A stretch of DNA of 64,000 bases from Pantanalinema sp. GBBB05 (GCA_016743235.1 VRZD01000005.1:1-64000); one strand, 5' to 3'. Numbered from the stretch's first letter, positions 9,494-18,822 are shown. The notes: generated by a model not told the origin, from the sequence alone. Numbers and translations: made by a program.

Positions 9494-11671
9494 ATGGCTA
9501 GACGGAAAACAGCCCCAACTGAAATTAATTTGACCGATTCACAATATTACTTTAATCGGGAACTGAGCTGGTTAGAGTTTAATAATCGCGTCTTACATGA
9601 AGCCTTTGATCCGCGCACTCCCTTATTAGAACGGCTCAAATTTCTAGCGATCTTTAGCTCGAATTTGGATGAATTCTTTATGGTGCGGGTCGCGGCTTTG
9701 AAGCAACAAGTTGAGGCCGGTGTATCTCAATTAACCCCCGATGGTCGCACTCCGCAAGAACAGCTGGATTTAATCAGCCAACGTCTGCGACCCATGGTAG
9801 TGCAGCAACACCAACATTTTGAGCAAGCAATCCGTCCTCAAATGGCGGCGCATGGCATTTATTTGCTGGACTATATTGATTTGAACCAAGAACAACGATC
9901 GTATTTACAGAACTATTTTCAGGAGCAAATTTTTCCGGTATTAACCCCCTTAGCGATCGATCCCAGTCACCCCTTTCCTCACATTTCTACACTCAGTTTA
10001 AATCTGGCTGTAGTGATCAAAGATCCAGTGACAGAAGACGAGTTATTTGCCAGGGTTAAAGTCCCCAATATTTTGCCTCGATTCCTTGCCTTACCTGACC
10101 ACTTAAAAGTCCATGAACATGGTACGGTGGCAGCTTGGACAGGAGTACCCTTAGAACAGGTTATTGCTCATAATCTAGATGCCCTATTTCCAGGCATGAA
10201 TGTGCAGGAATATTACCTGTTTCGGGTAACGCGAGATGGGGATTTAGAGTTAGAAGAAGACGAAGCCGATGATCTATTGCTGGCGATCGAGCAAGAACTG
10301 CGCAAACGGCGGTTTGGTGGCTCAGTGGTGCGCTTAGAAGTACAGGCTTCTATGCCAGCCAGTGTACGGGAGTGGCTGCTGAAAATTCCCTGCTCGGTTC
10401 GCGATCCAGAGAATAAAGATATGGATCTCTGTGAATCCGATATTTATGAAATTGAAGGGTTGATGTGTTTACGGGATCTCATGTCGTTTCTGGGGTTGCC
10501 CTTACCCGACTTGAAAGATCCCCCCTGGAGTTCTTCTGTGCCCGCCCGCTTACGCCGGTTAGGAGAACCCACTGAAGACGGGGGAGCTGCAGACGGGGAA
10601 GAAGATATGTTCTCCCTGATTCGCAAACACGATGTGTTAGTCCATCATCCCTACCATTCGTTTTCTCGGACCGTGCAACGGTTTATTACCGAGGCGGCGC
10701 AAGATCCGAATGTGTTGGCAATCAAGATGACGCTCTATCGCACATCGGGGGATTCGCCGATTTTGAATGCCTTAATTATGGCAGCAGAAAACGGCAAGCA
10801 GGTAGCAGCCCTGGTTGAGCTAAAAGCTCGATTTGATGAAGCCAACAACATCAACTGGGCGCGGAAGCTAGAGCGATCGGGAGTCCATGTGGTTTATGGC
10901 TTAGTTGGCTTAAAGACTCATACCAAAGTCGTGCTCGTAGTCCGGCAGGACGAAGGTCGAATTCGCCGCTATGTTCACATTGGCACTGGGAACTACAATC
11001 CCAAAACGGCTCGGCTCTATACCGATCTGGGCTTACTCAGTTGTCGGGAAGATTTAGGAGCTGATCTAACGGATTTGTTTAATCATCTTACCGGGTATTC
11101 CCGGCAGCGATCGTACCGCAAACTGCTTGTGGCTCCGGTGAGCTTGCGCGATCGTATGTTAGCGCTGATTCATCGGGAAACGGACAATGCCAAAGCTGGG
11201 GGATCGGGACGGATTGTTGCCAAGATGAACGCTCTGGTCGATCAGCAGATTATTGTGGCATTGTATGAGGCCTCGCAGGTAGGAGTTCAAGTTGATTTGA
11301 TTGTTCGCGGCATGTGTTGCCTGCGTCCGGGTGTACCCGGGATTAGCGACAATATTCGGGTGATCAGTATTGTCGGGCGATTTCTGGAACACTCCCGCAT
11401 TTTCTATTTTTATAACCAGGGTCAGGAAGAGATTTTTATTGGCAGTGCCGATTGGATGCCGCGTAACCTGAATCGGCGGGTAGAAGCGGTTGTGCCGATC
11501 GAAGATCCCGCTCTTGCCAAAGATCTGCAAGAAATTTTGGCAATTATGTTGTCAGATAATCGCCAGTCCTGGGACTTACAGCCGGATGGTCGGTATATCC
11601 AACGTCGTCCGGTTGCAGATACCCCCGAACAAAATTCGCAACGGGTCTTGATGGAACTGGTGCAGCAATAA
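9494..11671 (+). CDS. ppk1: Polyphosphate kinase 1
   Basis: Reversibly transfers the ATP gamma-phosphate onto long-chain polyphosphate, the main phosphorus and energy store in cyanobacteria. The 725-aa product has all four PPK1 domains: N-terminal (begins YFNRELSWLEFNNRVLHEA), head (about 115-320), and two phospholipase-D-like catalytic domains. The autophosphorylated His lies in YVHIGTGNYNPKTARLYTD, and the second catalytic His in FLEHSRIFYF. The Arg/Lys-rich ATP sites around IKMTLYRTSGDSPI and GLKTHTKVVLVVR are present. It starts 2 bp after the small 9282 gene and ends at a strong terminator. No pho-box could be assigned with confidence. Confidence 0.97.
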   Translation: MARRKTAPTEINLTDSQYYFNRELSWLEFNNRVLHEAFDPRTPLLERLKFLAIFSSNLDEFFMVRVAALKQQVEAGVSQLTPDGRTPQEQLDLISQRLRPMVVQQHQHFEQAIRPQMAAHGIYLLDYIDLNQEQRSYLQNYFQEQIFPVLTPLAIDPSHPFPHISTLSLNLAVVIKDPVTEDELFARVKVPNILPRFLALPDHLKVHEHGTVAAWTGVPLEQVIAHNLDALFPGMNVQEYYLFRVTRDGDLELEEDEADDLLLAIEQELRKRRFGGSVVRLEVQASMPASVREWLLKIPCSVRDPENKDMDLCESDIYEIEGLMCLRDLMSFLGLPLPDLKDPPWSSSVPARLRRLGEPTEDGGAADGEEDMFSLIRKHDVLVHHPYHSFSRTVQRFITEAAQDPNVLAIKMTLYRTSGDSPILNALIMAAENGKQVAALVELKARFDEANNINWARKLERSGVHVVYGLVGLKTHTKVVLVVRQDEGRIRRYVHIGTGNYNPKTARLYTDLGLLSCREDLGADLTDLFNHLTGYSRQRSYRKLLVAPVSLRDRMLALIHRETDNAKAGGSGRIVAKMNALVDQQIIVALYEASQVGVQVDLIVRGMCCLRPGVPGISDNIRVISIVGRFLEHSRIFYFYNQGQEEIFIGSADWMPRNLNRRVEAVVPIEDPALAKDLQEILAIMLSDNRQSWDLQPDGRYIQRRPVADTPEQNSQRVLMELVQQ

Positions 11672-11698
11672 TGCGCAACATTTAAACAACGTTATTGC

Positions 11699-11728
11699 AG
11701 GAGTCTGAACAGCATCAGGCTCCTTTTT
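11699..11728 (+). terminator. Intrinsic terminator of ppk1
   Basis: A 9-bp stem (aggagtctg / caggctcct, one G-U wobble) with an 8-nt loop is followed by ttttt, starting 27 bp after the ppk1 stop codon. Confidence 0.85.
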
Positions 11729-12115
11729 CATAGGCAGCAAAATTTTGGCAAAACGCCAATCATCATACCTCAATCGCAAATGATTGCAACAACTATTTTT
11801 TCAAACTAATCGCAAAGTGATGGTTTATGGCAAGGCATCGTTGTCAGTTTAGAAGCTTGTCGATCGCTGGATCGTTATTGATAAACCCATGCCGATTTAA
11901 CGTTTAATCACTGCCAAAAAACCTCCCATAATGCCTTGTTTCTCAGGGTCTTGCACAATTGTAAACAAAACTTCATATTTCCTGTGGAAAACTAGCATAA
12001 GCCTGTGGAAAGACATAAAAATTAAGGATTTTTTTTCTAGAAACCCGAGCATTTGGAAAGAAGTTTGCTAAAGTTGGAGGCAATTTTACGCAACTTTTTG
12101 CCTATCCCTATGTGA
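11729..12115. other. Intergenic leader region upstream of the sigma factor gene
   Basis: An A/T-rich spacer without an ORF. It presumably holds the sigma-gene promoter and a long 5' leader. A T-tract occurs near 12029-12036. I see no clear -35/-10 pair, tandem repeat or recognised riboswitch. Confidence 0.4.
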
Positions 12116-13126
12116 GTGTGTATGAGTGCCGAATTGCCTTCTAACTCAATTGAAAATGATCTGATCGAGTCGGATGCGATCGATCATGATTTCGACTTAG
12201 ATCTAGCTGAACTAGAAGAAGACTTAGCTGCCATTGGTGAAATTCCGAAGCGGGCTCCGATCAAGATCACCAAAGCAGAACGGTTAGGGCTGTCGGATGA
12301 TTCGGTGGGCTTATTTCTCCGGGAGATGGCACGGTATCCACTGTTAACCCAGGCTCAAGAAATTGAACTAGCGCGGGAAATCGTTAAAGGTGGGGTCAGA
12401 GGTGAGCAAGCAAAACGCAAGTTAGTCCGCTCCAATCTGCGCTTAGTCGTGTCGATCGCCAAGAAATATCTCAATCGTGGCGTTCCTTTTCTGGATCTGA
12501 TCCAAGAAGGGGCAATGGGATTGATGCGGGCTGCCGAAAAGTTCGACTACGAACGGGGTTATAAATTCTCGACCTATGCTTACTGGTGGATTCGTCAGGG
12601 AATTACCCGGGCGATCGCATCCCAATCCCGGACGGTGCGGCTCCCTGTTCACATGGTTGAGAAACTGAATCAAGTCCGGAAAGCTCGGCAAACCTTGTCG
12701 CAGCAATTAGGGCGCAAGCCAACCAAGCAAGAAATTGCCGCCGCCCTGGAGATTGATGAGGATAAACTCGATCAAGTCCTCGATGTCAGCCAGGGTACGT
12801 TATCGCTTCATGCCTGGGTCGGGCGGGAAGAGGATACGGAACTGATGCAGCTGATCGAGGATGCTGACAATGTTGCTCCTAATGACTCCCTGGATCACAA
12901 GCTGTTGTGCGATCGCTTGAATTCAGTCCTGGATCATTTAAGCGATCGCGAACGGGAGATCATCAAGCTCCGGTTCGGGTTAACGGATGGGCAACACTAT
13001 ACCCTCTCGGAAATTGGGGAACTGTATCATTTGTCGAGAGAACGGGTACGCCAGATCCAAGCCAAGGCTATGCGCAAGCTACGGCATCCCCGGCGACAAG
13101 CCCTGTTAAAAGACTGGATGCGTTAA
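12116..13126 (+). CDS. Group 2 sigma-70 family RNA polymerase sigma factor
   Basis: A non-essential-type primary-like sigma factor that directs RNA polymerase to alternative promoter sets in cyanobacteria (the SigB-E class). The product is 336 aa. An acidic N-terminus ([12 protein letters not shown]) precedes region 1.2 ([16 protein letters not shown]). Region 2 follows with [20 protein letters not shown] and [18 protein letters not shown], which is the -10 recognition helix. Region 3 begins [12 protein letters not shown]. Region 4 has the DNA-binding helix-turn-helix [20 protein letters not shown]. It lacks the long acidic extension of primary SigA. The start could be GTG 12116 or ATG 12122. 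Which sigma subgroup this is cannot be settled without a tree. Confidence 0.9.
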   Translation: MCMSAELPSNSIENDLIESDAIDHDFDLDLAELEEDLAAIGEIPKRAPIKITKAERLGLSDDSVGLFLREMARYPLLTQAQEIELAREIVKGGVRGEQAKRKLVRSNLRLVVSIAKKYLNRGVPFLDLIQEGAMGLMRAAEKFDYERGYKFSTYAYWWIRQGITRAIASQSRTVRLPVHMVEKLNQVRKARQTLSQQLGRKPTKQEIAAALEIDEDKLDQVLDVSQGTLSLHAWVGREEDTELMQLIEDADNVAPNDSLDHKLLCDRLNSVLDHLSDREREIIKLRFGLTDGQHYTLSEIGELYHLSRERVRQIQAKAMRKLRHPRRQALLKDWMR

Positions 13127-13235
13127 TCGACAAGTCCCCACACATCTCTCACCCTTCTCCTCCAGACTACTTTGTACCCAGCGCTAAACCTCAGTTGTGT
13201 GTACACTGTCGCCTCAAGAGGAGGGCATGAGTTGC

Positions 13236-14981
13236 TTACAGAAATTGATTCCAGAGCATGGCGATCGCCATCCGCACCGCATGCCCCACGGTCGATAAAC
13301 GCTCTGCTTCCGAAGCGGTTTTCTCCCAACGAATTAATTGTTCACGGAAGCCTTCATCGACCTTAGCTCGTTGCAGGATGGCTTGACCAATCAGCCGTTT
13401 TTGAATTTCTCGCGTCGAAATGCCCTGACCTTTAAGGAAGTCAAGTAATCGTTGTACACTTTCGACAAATTGCTCGGGCACCTGGGAATTGAGAATATGT
13501 TGAATTTGCCGCACCACTTCTCGATACAAGCGAGATTGGCGATCGGCTAGGGCAGGAGATTGGGGATCAGGTAAGTTCGCCTTGGGCGGCGGCTCTAGGG
13601 TTGGGTCGGGATGCTCGGTGCGGCGAGCAATTCCCAGCGAGTTCAAAATGTCAGGGCGGCGATCCAGGAGGCGTTGCTGAATCTCGGGATAAAGCTGGAA
13701 GATCCGGCGCGACAGCGCTTTAGAGTTAACTAAACGATTGGCTGCCAGTTTCAGCAGGTAATTATCTTCAACCAACTCATACGATCGCACACTCAAGCTC
13801 AGGTCTTCACTTTCAAGTTCAATTTGCACCAGGGTAAACACTAACGTTTCCCAATTCGGTGATTCAGTAAAGTACACCTCAACGATCGCGCTGTCGTGGT
13901 CACTACGACGCCCCAATTCTCCGGGTTCTAGATCACGATCGATCGGATAGCGATCAGTGGGTTGTTTAGCGCTGTGGTTGAAGTGGGTATAGATGTATTG
14001 GCATTTGACTTTAGTTAGATCCAGGTCTTCCGTATGCCAGTTATAAATACAGCAACCCGTCATCTCCGCCCCATCCAAGTTCGTGCGGATCAGATGAGTT
14101 TCGAGTAAATAGGCATCACTCAAATCCGCATCACTCAACGTGGCATCACAGAGGTACGCGCCACTCAAGTCTGCCCGGCGCAAGTCTGCCCCCCGCAGGT
14201 TGGCTTCACTTAAGTCTGCCCGCAATAGATAGACATCCTGGAGATTGGTGCGTAATAGGTGAGCTTTGCGGAAACTAGTTTTGAGTAAATAAGCACCGGC
14301 TAAATTAGCTCGGCTCAAATCAGCATTACTGATAATTGCCTCACTCAAATCTGCCCCTGTGAGAACAACCCGATGCAAATCTGCTTCCGTTAAATTGGCT
14401 TGGCGCAAATAAGCACCACTGAGGTTAGCTTCGGTTAAATTTGCCCCAATCAAGGTGGCTTCTCGCAGATTGGCTTCCTCTAAATGGGCTTCTCGTAAGT
14501 TAGCTTGGTCAAGTTTGGCACTGGCAAGGTTCGCGCGGCGGAGATTCACTTCCATTAACTCGGTGCCGACTAAGCAAGCACTATTTAACTTAGCTCGTTC
14601 CAAATTCACGCGATCGAGCTTGGCAGATTGCAAGTCTGCCCCCGATAAATCAGCTTCCGATAAAACTGCCCAGTTCAAATCCGCTCCGCGGAGCCGAGCT
14701 AAGCGCAAATCAATTTTGGCTAGATTCGCCCCACTCAAAGTCGCTTGCTGCAAGTTGGTGCCACTGAAAGACGCACTGTGCAAGTCAGCTCGCCGCAGAC
14801 AAACACTAGTCAGATTCGCCCGGTTTAAGAATGCCCAGCTTAAGTTGGCTTCGGTCAAATTAGCCCCTGTGAGATCCGTATCCCGCAGGTTGACGCCACT
14901 GAGATTTGCCCCACTCAGATCAACGTAGGAAAAATCCCGTTCGCCATTTTGGTATCGCTCGATCAGATCCCGAACTTCCAT
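13236..14981 (-). CDS. Large pentapeptide-repeat protein with a C-terminal helical domain
   Basis: A roughly 581-aa protein. After a short leader (MEVRDLIERYQNGERDFSYV), almost 300 residues consist of continuous A(D/N)LxX pentapeptides (ANLSG, ADLTG, ANLRE). These fold into a right-handed quadrilateral beta-helix, with roughly 58 repeats. A C-terminal domain of about 250 residues has no repeats. It includes YFTESPNWETLVFTLVQI and a helical block with RRIFQLYPEIQQRLLDRR. I chose the ATG at 14981 because the longer frame adds an unrelated hydrophobic stretch that overlaps the upstream gene. Pentapeptide proteins are often scaffolds or topoisomerase-protecting DNA mimics, but no specific role can be assigned. 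It is the second gene of an operon with the 15020 gene. Confidence 0.85.
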   Translation of the reverse strand: MEVRDLIERYQNGERDFSYVDLSGANLSGVNLRDTDLTGANLTEANLSWAFLNRANLTSVCLRRADLHSASFSGTNLQQATLSGANLAKIDLRLARLRGADLNWAVLSEADLSGADLQSAKLDRVNLERAKLNSACLVGTELMEVNLRRANLASAKLDQANLREAHLEEANLREATLIGANLTEANLSGAYLRQANLTEADLHRVVLTGADLSEAIISNADLSRANLAGAYLLKTSFRKAHLLRTNLQDVYLLRADLSEANLRGADLRRADLSGAYLCDATLSDADLSDAYLLETHLIRTNLDGAEMTGCCIYNWHTEDLDLTKVKCQYIYTHFNHSAKQPTDRYPIDRDLEPGELGRRSDHDSAIVEVYFTESPNWETLVFTLVQIELESEDLSLSVRSYELVEDNYLLKLAANRLVNSKALSRRIFQLYPEIQQRLLDRRPDILNSLGIARRTEHPDPTLEPPPKANLPDPQSPALADRQSRLYREVVRQIQHILNSQVPEQFVESVQRLLDFLKGQGISTREIQKRLIGQAILQRAKVDEGFREQLIRWEKTASEAERLSTVGHAVRMAIAMLWNQFL

Positions 14982-15019
14982 GAGGGGTCTTTGAGACAGG
15001 TGAATGAGGAAACAAGAGA

Positions 15020-16552
15020 TTACGGCAACCAACGGGGACGTAGCCCTGCCAGGGGGAGAGATTCCGCCTGGGGCTTGACATCCGGTTCAGCACTGGTCGG
15101 CACCGGGAGAAACCATAATCGGCTATCAGCGATCGTCTTGCCTTCTGCTGTGCGCAGGTGAGTTCCTGCCACTTGCATGCCTGGGGCAACCGTTGCCGCT
15201 TGATCGAACAGGATCGCTAACCCATCCGGCGATAAACTAACTTGCACATCGCGTTCTCCAGGGAGCGAGAGCAGGCGGGTGAGTTTGCTGGTTTTTAGAT
15301 CGATCGCTCCCAGAAACGGGGTTTCCTGGTAAGTTTCTCCCATGATCAGGTCGGTTAGCACACAGTATAAGGTTTGCCGAGTGGGATCAAACTGGGCACT
15401 GAGAATGGATCCAGTAGTTTTCAACAGTTCTTTCTGGATCCCCTGATTGCTGACTAAGAACAGCGATCGGGTGCGATCGGGATTAAACTTCACCATTGCC
15501 GCCTGAGAGCCATCTCTAGAAAAACTCAACACCATGCCAAACTTGGGCAGAAAGTCGAGCGGTTTGGCATCGGGATATAGGGGCAGCAAGGCTAATCCTT
15601 GTCCTTGAGCGATCGCCAATGCATCACTATCAGGAGTCAACAGAAAGTCCCCACCCGGTTGTCCCTTCAACGGTTGGGGATCTTCTCCCTCGCGGACAAT
15701 CCAAGGTCCAAAATCACCTGGATCTTGGCGATTCACCCGCTGCACCACGATAATCTTGCCATCAGCCGATAAATCAAACTTGAGGTTTTGGTAGGTCGTG
15801 TTATCTAGAATCCGCTCCACTTGACCGGGTGGTTGGGCTGGCTGGGCTGTTACCGCAGATTGCTCTCCATCTAACGGTTGCGGTGGAGTGACATGAATGC
15901 CAGTGGTTACAGTATAAAGCTGTTGTTCCAGCAATCCCTGCGGCTGATTGCTCCGGGGGGCAGCAGCAAACAAAATCCGATCGCCCAAGGGATAGAACTT
16001 GTAGTCCATCACCACTAGCTCGCTAGGACTCAGGATCAGCTTTTGGTCGGTCGTCAGGTTATACAGCACTAACCGTCCTTCCTCATCCCCCTGAGTGCCA
16101 ATATAGGTAAAGGCACGATCGCGGGTCTGGAATTTGGCAGAGAACGGCTTGATCACCGTGCGGCTAGCTCCACCCGCAAATCGATCTTTGGCATTCTCCA
16201 GTTTGACTTGAAACTGGGCACCATAGGGGGCAGGCACGGTTAAGGTATATGCCATGCGGCGACCTGCCCAACTAATTTTGCCAGGCAGATCGGGCTGTAC
16301 CTTGAGGTTCTTCTGGACAGAGTCATGATCCATCGGGCGATTGAAGCTGAGGATGAAGGCCGTATCATCTGCCCCAACCTGTTTGTCTTGCCAGCTAAAC
16401 TGGCGGACTTGGGCCGAGGTACGATCGCCCCCCCACAACAACACGCCAATTAAAACGCCGAGCAGGAGCATTAGGGCAATAGCCGTCCGATCGAGGGCTT
16501 GGGGAAACTTCGATCGCGGCACAGCAGAATTGGAACGAGATAAACTGGGCAT
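15020..16552 (-). CDS. Membrane-anchored beta-propeller-like protein with N-terminal Ig-like domain
   Basis: A 510-aa protein. A cytoplasmic basic tail and one N-terminal membrane helix (about residues 24-45, TAIALMLLLGVLIGVLLWGG) anchor it. An SbsA-type Ig-like domain follows at about residues 50-145 (DDTAFILSFNRPMDHDSVQKN). Then comes a region of repeated WD40/TolB-like blades with motifs such as LILSPSELVVMDYKFYPLGDR, FDLSADGKIIVVQR, LSFSRDGSQAAMVKF and VSLSPDGLAILFD. The bulk is probably periplasmic. Function is unknown. The pentapeptide gene follows 38 bp later on the same strand. The divergent oxygenase gene begins only 25 bp upstream, so the promoters must overlap. Confidence 0.75.
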   Translation of the reverse strand: MPSLSRSNSAVPRSKFPQALDRTAIALMLLLGVLIGVLLWGGDRTSAQVRQFSWQDKQVGADDTAFILSFNRPMDHDSVQKNLKVQPDLPGKISWAGRRMAYTLTVPAPYGAQFQVKLENAKDRFAGGASRTVIKPFSAKFQTRDRAFTYIGTQGDEEGRLVLYNLTTDQKLILSPSELVVMDYKFYPLGDRILFAAAPRSNQPQGLLEQQLYTVTTGIHVTPPQPLDGEQSAVTAQPAQPPGQVERILDNTTYQNLKFDLSADGKIIVVQRVNRQDPGDFGPWIVREGEDPQPLKGQPGGDFLLTPDSDALAIAQGQGLALLPLYPDAKPLDFLPKFGMVLSFSRDGSQAAMVKFNPDRTRSLFLVSNQGIQKELLKTTGSILSAQFDPTRQTLYCVLTDLIMGETYQETPFLGAIDLKTSKLTRLLSLPGERDVQVSLSPDGLAILFDQAATVAPGMQVAGTHLRTAEGKTIADSRLWFLPVPTSAEPDVKPQAESLPLAGLRPRWLP

Positions 16553-16577
16553 TCTAGGTAATGTGTATCGATCGGGG

Positions 16578-17186
16578 ATGGTGATGACTGTGGCACCAAC
16601 AAAACTTCATTTTAAGGATCTGGGTTCCGAAATCCTGTTAGTCGAAAACCTCTTGGAACCATCCCTCTGTGACCATATTCTGCAAGTAGCAGAGTGCTGT
16701 CAGTTTAAACCATCCAGCATCTTAATTAATGTGGTGGATACCGAGGTGCGGAAGGGGGGCATTCTGGCGCTGGGCAATAGCGAGAATTCCCTGCTGGAAT
16801 CAACGAATCAACTCCTGTTGAGCAAAATTAAGATTATTCAGGAGCTGCTGTTCCGCCACTATGGGGTGCCGTTTCCCCACGCCGAAATGTGTTCGGTGTT
16901 GCGCTATGGACCGGGGGACGCCTATAAACGTCATGTCGATAACCTGCTCTTGGCGAGCCGCTTTGTAGAACTAGCCAACAACATTCCGACGCGAGACATT
17001 AGTATTGTCGGGTATTTGAACGATAACTTTGAGGGGGGTGAAACCCTATTCGATCGCCAAAATATCAAAGTTAAGCCCCAGGCAGGCAGCGCGATCGTGT
17101 TTCCGGCCTACTATACCCATCCGCACCAATCGTTACCTGTGACTAAGGGCAAGAAGTATGCCTTTACCTGCTGGCTCTTTCATTAA
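16578..17186 (+). CDS. 2-oxoglutarate/Fe(II)-dependent oxygenase (prolyl-4-hydroxylase type)
   Basis: A roughly 202-aa protein of the P4Hc/2OG-Fe(II) superfamily, which hydroxylates proteins or small molecules using 2-oxoglutarate and O2. The core double-stranded beta-helix carries the iron motif HVD (in YKRHVDNLL), and the distal His with the 2OG-binding basic residue in YYTHPHQSLPVTKGKKYAF. VGYLNDNFEGGETLF is the family's typical strand-turn. The in-frame region before 16578 overlaps the divergent gene and lacks domain features, so the start is MVMTVAPTKL (ATG 16578, or 16584). The substrate is unknown. Confidence 0.85.
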   Translation: MVMTVAPTKLHFKDLGSEILLVENLLEPSLCDHILQVAECCQFKPSSILINVVDTEVRKGGILALGNSENSLLESTNQLLLSKIKIIQELLFRHYGVPFPHAEMCSVLRYGPGDAYKRHVDNLLLASRFVELANNIPTRDISIVGYLNDNFEGGETLFDRQNIKVKPQAGSAIVFPAYYTHPHQSLPVTKGKKYAFTCWLFH

Positions 17187-17256
17187 TGGGTGATGCCGTT
17201 GATGCTGCGATCGAGCTTGTATGGAGCGCGATCGGTCATTTCCTTTTAAGACTTTG

Positions 17257-17529
17257 AGGTTCAGCCGTTAAAGTCAAACATTCAGCCGTTAATGTCTAAG
17301 GTTCAGCGCTGAATGTTTAAGGTTCAGTCGTTAAAGTCAAACATTCAGCCGTTAATGTCTAAGGTTCAGCGCTGAATGTTTAAGGTTCAGCCGTTAATGT
17401 CAAACATTCAACCGTTAATGTCTGAGGTTCAGCCACTAAAGTCAGACATTCAGCCACTAAGGTCAAACATTAACGTGTTAAGGTCGAACGTTCAGCCGTT
17501 AGTATCTGATGTTTAGTATTGAATGCTTA
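17257..17529. repeat. Tandem array of 13 units of exactly 21 bp
   Basis: Thirteen consecutive 21-bp units run without spacers. Each shares the core ttcagccgttaa followed by a/t-gtc and a two- or three-base tail. Two head types alternate (aggttcag and acattcag). Units 1-3 and 4-6 match with one base changed, giving a 63-bp higher-order period. Units 3 and 6 contain the perfect 12-bp palindrome ttcagcgctgaa. The last copies (17467-17529) are more degenerate. All forward frames contain stops, so the array is not coding. Confidence 0.92.
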
Positions 17530-17538
17530 GGAATGGGA

Positions 17539-17645
17539 ATTAAATAAGTTCGATGTTTGGTAGGGGCGGGTTTTGCCGTCAAGTCCATTGTAGAGTGCAG
17601 CCTGGTCTGCTAAACCCGCCCGTACAGTTTGCGGATTTATTTAAT
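17539..17645. repeat. Nested inverted-repeat element (MITE-like or dispersed palindrome)
   Basis: Outer arms attaaataa (17539-17547) and ttatttaat (17637-17645) are perfect complements. Inside them, taggggcgggttt (17561-17573) and aaacccgcccgta (17612-17624) pair over 13 bp with one mismatch. The 38-nt centre carries no ORF. Related G/C-rich gggcgggttt palindromes are known as dispersed repeats in cyanobacterial genomes (recalled, not searched). No target-site duplication was established. Confidence 0.7.
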
Positions 17646-17957
17646 CCACGATCCTTAGTTAAAATTTGAGAAAATAGGTTTTGTCTGTAATAGGATGCTT
17701 TAAAAGTCCTATTTGCTGTAGCAAATCGTACAGATTTTCCTGAGTCTCTCGAGCTTAAGTTAGACCTTAAAACAAAGAAATTACTTATTTTTACGATATC
17801 CGCCTGAGTAGCAAAATCTTAAATTTATACCAGTATATCGATTGCAACAGAACTTGAAAAAATGATTATTAAGATCTTTAATTTTTGAGGAAGGTAGAGA
17901 GTAGATAGATATAATTTGTGCAGAGATAGCTGGCAAATTTACCTCTCAAAGTAGCCA
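17646..17957. other. A/T-rich non-coding spacer
   Basis: No gene, hairpin or repeat stands out. The base composition drops to A/T-rich here and stays so into the following orphan gene, which suggests accessory DNA. The promoter of the 17958 gene must lie in this stretch. Confidence 0.4.
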
Positions 17958-18641
17958 ATGCGTCCCGATCTTCAAGACCTAGTCATTAGCGAAGATGACT
18001 TTAAAGCAATTTCTGGAATTGATAGCAGTTTAGTTGTAGCTAAAGTGCCGACAGCATCAATAACAGAACGATTATTGTTAATTACTTCAAGTGTAATTAG
18101 CGCTTATTTAGCCATCTGGATCAGAATGTCTATGACAAATGAAGCTGATCTACGATCAATTACGGCAGGATCAAGCTTCCTAGTTGGTTTAATGAGTGGA
18201 ATAACTGTGTTTATCGGTATCACTCTGATTCTGAATTACCAGCGGCGGAGTGACCGAAAACAACGTAGAGAGCTAGAGACTTTAAGAAAACTGTTGTTAG
18301 AAATTTATAAGTATAACGATGTCGTACGAATGATTGATGTCAAAGATCAATTGGAAGCCGTAGGACATAGTATTAATAGCTTCAACGATCGAGATAAAGT
18401 TGTTCAAGCATTACAATTAGCAAAATCAGACTTTACTCGAGCATTAAAAACAGAAAGGATTTTGCGAGAAAATCAAGACCTGATTGCCCAACATCCAGTC
18501 GCTTTCCAAAGTAATTTAACGGCAATTCAAGCCCTACAAGTAAACGACCAAGGAAGTGAATGGGGGCAAGTCTTAAGTCAGGCACTCTTGGTAGCGGTAG
18601 AAGTTCAAGAGGAAATGCGACGGCTTCAGGGTAGATTGTAG
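17958..18641 (+). CDS. Orphan protein with a membrane hairpin and helical cytoplasmic domain
   Basis: A 227-aa protein of no family I recognise. Two predicted membrane helices (about residues 38-57, LLLITSSVISAYLAIWIRMS, and about 72-95, SSFLVGLMSGITVFIGITLIL) form a hairpin. A basic stretch (NYQRRSDRKQRRELETLRK) and a long, largely helical and coiled-coil-like C-terminal half follow. The codon use is more A/T-rich than in neighbouring genes, and the gene sits beside the repeat arrays, both consistent with an accessory or acquired gene. No enzymatic motif is visible. Confidence 0.7.
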   Translation: MRPDLQDLVISEDDFKAISGIDSSLVVAKVPTASITERLLLITSSVISAYLAIWIRMSMTNEADLRSITAGSSFLVGLMSGITVFIGITLILNYQRRSDRKQRRELETLRKLLLEIYKYNDVVRMIDVKDQLEAVGHSINSFNDRDKVVQALQLAKSDFTRALKTERILRENQDLIAQHPVAFQSNLTAIQALQVNDQGSEWGQVLSQALLVAVEVQEEMRRLQGRL

Positions 18642-18822
18642 GTGCGATAGATTTTGAACAGATTCAAAGATTTCTAAACAACTCAGCAAAAATGCCCCTG
18701 AACTTTAACAGTTTGTTGAGGGATCTGCCCAAAAGTAGTGATCAATTCAGTGCCAATAAATCTTTAACCGTAGGCGTCGCTTCTACATCTAGCTTAACTT
18801 GCGTCACTTTGTGGCATAAATG

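Noticed and set aside
12116..13126. Naming the sigma factor as sigB, sigC, sigD or sigE
   Set aside because: The subgroup cannot be decided without an alignment and tree, so no symbol is given.
14455..14928. 157-aa ORF antisense to the pentapeptide gene
   Set aside because: The regular pentapeptide codon pattern (gcn-gay/aay-ytn) leaves the opposite strand open by chance; the translation is a low-complexity Arg/Ser/Ala sequence.
17257..17529. CRISPR-like array
   Set aside because: Units are contiguous with no unique spacers and no nearby cas genes; it is a plain tandem repeat.
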